Shown piece after piece: positions 59,803-64,000 of a stretch of 64,000 nt of DNA. The stretch is taken from assembly GCA_950295325.1 (NCBI GenBank), contig OX485803.1:39693554-39757553 (forward strand), read 5' to 3'. This stretch comes from Polytrichum commune (lineage: Eukaryota > Streptophyta > Polytrichopsida > Polytrichales > Polytrichaceae). Below the pieces are notes generated by a model that did not search any database, was not told where the DNA came from, and was given only the letters and a program-made list of their open reading frames with translations. Positions within the stretch are counted from its first letter, which is position 1. Every line of letters starts with the position of its first letter. The position numbers and the translations under genes were made by a program.

Positions 59803-60973
59803 TAAATGTTTCAGCATAGCAAACATGTATAGAAGGTACTAGACTGAAGGGGCTAGGGCTGCCAGAGGATACTGAATGGAGCAACATAGTGTTACAGAAA
59901 CCAATGTTACAGTGCACATTCCTTAGGCAATTTTTGATAAGTCAGGTGGCACTTGTTGTAAGTGTCCAACCACGCTTTATTGCACATATAACACTAAAAG
60001 CGGATACCCGAATGTATGACTCGAATTTTGAAGCAATGTAATCATACATGACAACCTCTATAACTGTATTCGATGCATGACTATTCTATGACTGTATTCA
60101 ATGTATGTGTATGGAATGTAGGACTACTCTATGACTATATCCAATGTATGACTACTCGAGTGTATGACTACTATATGACTGCATTCAATGACTACTATAT
60201 GACTATACCCAAAAACCAATTTATGACTATCAATGACTACTCTATGACTAAGTAATGGCCACTCTATGACCAACAACGACTACTCTTTTACTATAAGTAT
60301 AAACCACTCTATGACTAACAATGACTACTGTATGATTATTGTATGACTACTATATGACTACTTCATGACTACTGTTTGACTACTGTATGACTACATGTGT
60401 GACTAATGAAAGAGTACAATATGACTATAATGAATGACTAGTGTATGACTACTACGAAGTCCACCTGGCACTATTGGCAGCTACGTGGCAGCATCTCCAA
60501 GTGGGACATGGCCATATCACCAAAGATGATGTGGCATGCAATTCATGGCATGCCGCCACGTGTATGCTACGTGGCAAATAAATACTTGCATCCAACTAGA
60601 GAATGACTACGCATTTTCACACGTGGCATTATGCGAATGTTACGGTTTTGCCACATGTAAATATGACATAATGACACGTGGATGAAGCTCACATAGCCCC
60701 ATGTTAATGCCACATCCTCGAAGGCCTTGCCACATAGATGGTGACAAGGATGCCATCATGGCGGCCTAGTCAGCAAGTGGCTACCACGTCGGAGCCACGT
60801 GGCTAATGAGCTTCATCCGTGCTCTATTTGGATGAAGTTGACGTGGAGTCCATGTCATGTCCACAATCACTATATGTCCGTTACAACTTGTCCATAATAA
60901 CTAAAAAATTTATAGTCATTCTTGTCCTTTATTACTTGTTTTAGAGTATTAAACACAGTTGTTTATTGCTGAA
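59803..60973. repeat. CACTA right subterminal region
   Basis: About 20 copies of TGACTA, mostly as TATGACTAC, lie between 60,060 and 60,610. From 60,470 to 60,860 there is a cluster of CACGTGGCA/ACGTGGC words, with GGATGAAGCTCA / GAGCTTCATCC / GGATGAAGTTG able to pair. This is expected for TNPA-type binding and end recognition. The G-box-like cluster is unusual. Confidence 0.85.
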
Positions 60974-60985
60974 ATTCTTCTAGTG
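60974..60985 (-). repeat. CACTA right terminal inverted repeat
   Basis: ATTCTTCTAGTG, the reverse complement of the left terminus, followed by the ATA duplication. A second TTCTTCTAGTG lies just outside at 60,994-61,004. Confidence 0.95.
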
Positions 60986-61004
60986 ATAAGATGTTCTTCT
61001 AGTG

Positions 61005-63418
61005 TGGATTGAAATTGAGAGTTGTGGATTTTGGTGTTTGTGTGGGGAAGGATTCGAATTGGGCTCATTTGAGGAACCCTAATTTCACCTTGTGCAAAGA
61101 TTTGAGAGTAAGCTAGGGAATGAGCAAGTTGAAGCTTGGCTTGAAGGTAGATTGATGACGTAGCATCATCGGGGGATTAAATTATAAGGATCGTCGTCGT
61201 CGGTGGGTTGAGGAGGTTTGCGGATTCTTTTGCAAGAGATCGTCCGGGATCGATTGTATCATAAGTGCATGTGAATTTGATTCATGGATTTGTTGATTTG
61301 ATTTCTAGTCTGCTACATTATTTACCTTGGTATTTGTGAAGTGGTCTTACTTAAGGTTTGTATGTTTTCTCTCATCTTGCACAACTTGAGCTTCAAAACA
61401 CATCTTCAAAGCTCTTCTCTAGGATCAAGGGAGCTTTGTGCACTCCCTCCTAGTTGAATAATTTGTGCTATTGTTGTGAAGGAATCTCACCTAGTATATT
61501 TTTCAAAGATGTTTATCTTGGATGAACACTCACTATACCACAGTCTTAAATATGCTATGAAATTTTATAGGCTTGTGAGAACCTTGTGATTGTGACTTTT
61601 GGACACACATGGCTAGCCTTGAAGCATGACACCAAGGTCTTTAACTATGCCATAATTTTGAAACCCCCTAAACTGTGTTAATGAACACAAAACTTTTATT
61701 CTTATCTTGTTTTGTTTGTGACATGTACATGAAATTCATTGTTGTTGTTATTACACAACTATGTTGCTTTGCACTATGATTTCAAGCCATCAACCTTGAA
61801 CCCTAGAGAATGTTTGTTCTCCCTATTTTGTACATGTGCTTCTTGCGAGGCTTATAATTAATAACAAACTTTAAGGATACTAATGAATTGGGGATTTCCA
61901 TCACATATAAGAAATATAGGGTACCATTAAATCAATCATTCAACAATTTATAAATATTTATAGGGTGCCAATAGTCACAACAATTTATCATTATTTTGAG
62001 AAACAACATACATTATAATCCATTCAAGAAGGTAAATAGCCCCCCCCCCCCCAATAAAATACTATGTTATCACACATGTATACTAATCCTAAACGGGAGT
62101 GACCACCCCGAGGGATTTGCTTTAAATGTATGGTCTTTTTCGTCGGTGATTATTTGGTTGTAGTAATGTATTAGGTTTTGCATTACGGGTATTTGAGATC
62201 TTTTAATGTTGTGAATCTAGGTTACATTGCATTTGCATTTGTAGTGACTATGTTGAACCTCCCACCCCACCCCACCCCCACGACTGTATGAGACCCGCCC
62301 CGCAACACAGTTCACCACTGATCCCGAATGTAGACCACCCTGCTCTTTAGCCGGTGGCAAACAACTACTCATGTTCAACACTTGGCACTAAACATGAAAC
62401 CTGAACCTACCTTGCACCAAGAGGATTCTTGAGCAAGGTAGGGCCAACGGGCTCAAATTCACGTCGGATTGACTGACATTGGTTATTTGTTTATTTATTT
62501 ATTTATGAAGCCTGAGCAAGATGGAACGAGTAATTATTCTTGTTATATTCATCTAGCAAGGATGTGTTCGACCATCTGATTGTTGATCATACTTTAAGGA
62601 GGTTGTTGATTGCAAGCCAAGATCAAATGATCAGGCGTCACAAGTGAAGGCTAGCAGAGTTCAAGATTGAAACCCTCGTATGAGTTTCATTTTGAAGGGC
62701 TCTCAAATTTCAACCCTTCAATTAAAGGGTGGGTTCAAATCCAAGACGTCAATATAAGAATATAGAAATGAAATATAAAACTCATATTAAACTTGTGCAT
62801 GAATTATTTGGTGCATGTTTCCAGTATAATGTGAAAAAATTAAGAATCAACCATCTAACTGCACTTCTTGTAGTGACAATGCCCTACTCTTGTTGGTTCT
62901 TGTGGTGGGCAGATGATATTGAGGACTTCAAGTAACGTCTTCATTTTGAATTTGGGATTGCATAATGAAGGGTTATTTTGAGATATGTATATTTTAAAGG
63001 ATTTGAAGGGCATTGAAGACTTCGATCTTGACCACTGATGGCTAGGCATTGGTCTTGCTGCGAGTGTCATGACAAAGTACACCTTTCAATTAGGCCACTG
63101 CTGAGAATGTATGCGAGGCCATACGATGATAGGGCTTCTTGGTTAAATTTAGTTAATGGTTGGGGCTCGATTGGGCAATCCACGCATGGTCTAATGTAGG
63201 TAATATTGAGGAGTCCATTGAGGGTGCTCTTTTAACATGTACATGTTCCTATTTTATCTTCAAGGTTCTTTTCCCTCTTAATGGTTGATTCAAGCATAAC
63301 TCATAAGGCCATTCATGCACTTACAATTTTTAATACATTCAATGTTTTCAATGGTGTGATAAGTTCAAATATATGTTCTGTTAGATTGTCGTGTCGTGAA
63401 ACTATCACATGATTGTCC
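61005..63418. other. Gene-free stretch with a C-tract
   Basis: A C-run at about 62,040-62,052 is followed by AATAAAATACTATG. With the preceding ATATAGGGTA words this resembles the interior of the 39.2-kb element, so a related small element may lie at about 61,900-62,080. No gene is supported. Confidence 0.4.
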
Positions 63419-63675
63419 ATGTCAAATGGGAAGTGTGTTTTGGGACCACGCTTTCTAATAATTTACTCATCATTCTCACAAGTCCAACTCAAACATAAAA
63501 TGTGTTTCAGGACCACCATTACTACTAGGATGATGGGGCCTAGAACATACTTCCCATTTGACACGGGCGGTCACCGTGACATGACTCATTTCCATATATT
63601 AAGTCCAATATGAATGGGCCATGTTGCAACGACTACCCGTGTCAAATGAGAAGTGTGTTCTAGGACCACGTTTTA
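63419..63675. repeat. Three-part inverted/direct repeat, ~40 bp units
   Basis: TGTCAAATGGGAAGTGTGTT with GGACCAC (about 63,419-63,450) recurs inverted at 63,527-63,568 (CCTAGAACATACTTCCCATT) and directly at 63,632-63,674 (TGTCAAATGAGAAGTGTGTT). The last two form arms of a hairpin of about 150 bp, a possible small MITE. Confidence 0.65.
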
Positions 63676-64000
63676 TAGTACAAGTCGTACCTCTTTAATA
63701 CAACACTTGATGACACGACAACTTCAATATAATGACATAAATTCAAGGAATGCAAGAGCCTCATTATTCTATGTCTCTTTCGCAACAATTCTACGCTTAA
63801 ACCCTAAACCAAGGTGCACAATCTATTATTGAACATTTTGAACTCAATATCTATCAAAAAGCTTTTATTTGCATAATGTTGACAAGCTATTCAAATTTCA
63901 CTTTGTTTGGTGGTAGTTTTTCTCATTTTTGAGTCGTATTGGTGGAGTTATGATTGTGTGAAGGTTGGTGGAGTTGATTTCAAGACAATGTCTACTTTCG
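63676..64000. other. Gene-free stretch at the window end
   Basis: AT-rich; no gene, RNA or repeat structure seen. Confidence 0.5.

Larger units (their letters stand above)
46194..60985. mobile_element. Complete CACTA (En/Spm) transposon, 14.8 kb, two divergent genes
   Basis: A DNA transposon of the CACTA superfamily. Left end CACTAGAAGAAT (46,194-46,205) and right end, as reverse complement, CACTAGAAGAAT (60,974-60,985) are identical over 12 bp. Both are flanked by ATA (46,191-46,193 and 60,986-60,988), the 3-bp target duplication of this superfamily. Both subterminal zones (~1.1-1.2 kb) are rich in TGACTA/AGTCAT repeats. The interior has a TNP2-type transposase on the minus strand and a TNPA-like fusion gene on the plus strand, facing away from a shared centre. 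Intact ends and target duplication suggest a fairly recent insertion, although the transposase has one stop. Confidence 0.96.

Noticed and set aside
60994-61004. Outer TTCTTCTAGTG as the true CACTA right end
   Set aside because: It is followed by TGG, whereas the left flank is ATA. The inner copy has the matching ATA and one more matching terminal base.
1-64000. CRISPR arrays, bacterial operons, tRNA genes
   Set aside because: No regularly spaced repeat-spacer arrays, no Shine-Dalgarno-led gene clusters and no cloverleaf-compatible tRNA sequence were seen; the window is clearly eukaryotic.

Overview
This window looks like nuclear DNA of a streptophyte plant, probably a land plant with a large, transposon-rich genome. 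The grounds are one intact plant-type AMT2/MEP ammonium transporter gene with GT-AG introns, a chromodomain Ty3/gypsy retrotransposon, a CACTA (En/Spm) transposon of plant type, and very low gene density (one clear host gene in 64 kb). I cannot name the species. The piggyBac and DUF7869-type remnants make me lean towards a non-seed plant, but that is inference.

Layout: 1-5.4 kb is the gag-pol body and 3' LTR start of a decayed chromodomain Ty3/gypsy element that enters from the left edge. 5.4-7.9 kb (minus) is a broken piggyBac-family transposase. 8.73-8.94 kb is a diverged 3' fragment of 25S rRNA. 9.8-10.5 kb is a dispersed repeat split by a 450-bp MITE-like insertion. 11.5-13.9 kb (minus) is the AMT2 gene, with four ~200-bp tandem repeats directly upstream of its start codon. 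14.8-46.2 kb is almost free of host genes. It holds paired repeats, a pogo/Tigger deletion derivative, a long foldback, several small inverted-repeat elements with visible target duplications, a 42-bp repeat array pair, and two oppositely oriented copies of a DUF7869-type element.

The most notable object is a complete 14.8-kb CACTA transposon at 46,194-60,985. It has 12-bp perfect terminal repeats (CACTAGAAGAAT), a 3-bp ATA target duplication, subterminal TGACTA/AGTCAT repeats, and two divergent genes. The minus-strand gene is a TNP2 transposase with one in-frame stop. The plus-strand gene can be assembled from seven exons into a predicted ~985-residue protein. It joins a plant-transposase (Ptta/En/Spm-type) region, a captured FCP1/NLI-interacting-factor-like HAD phosphatase domain whose catalytic aspartates are replaced, and a Tnp1-like C-terminal domain. 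I propose this pseudo-phosphatase fusion as the main new finding. The two genes face away from a shared ~2.2-kb promoter region, and their products would presumably act on the terminal and subterminal repeats.

The last 3 kb has no recognisable gene, only a C-tract and short inverted repeats. All exon models were worked out by eye from reading-frame continuity and GT/AG sites; none was tested against transcripts or databases.
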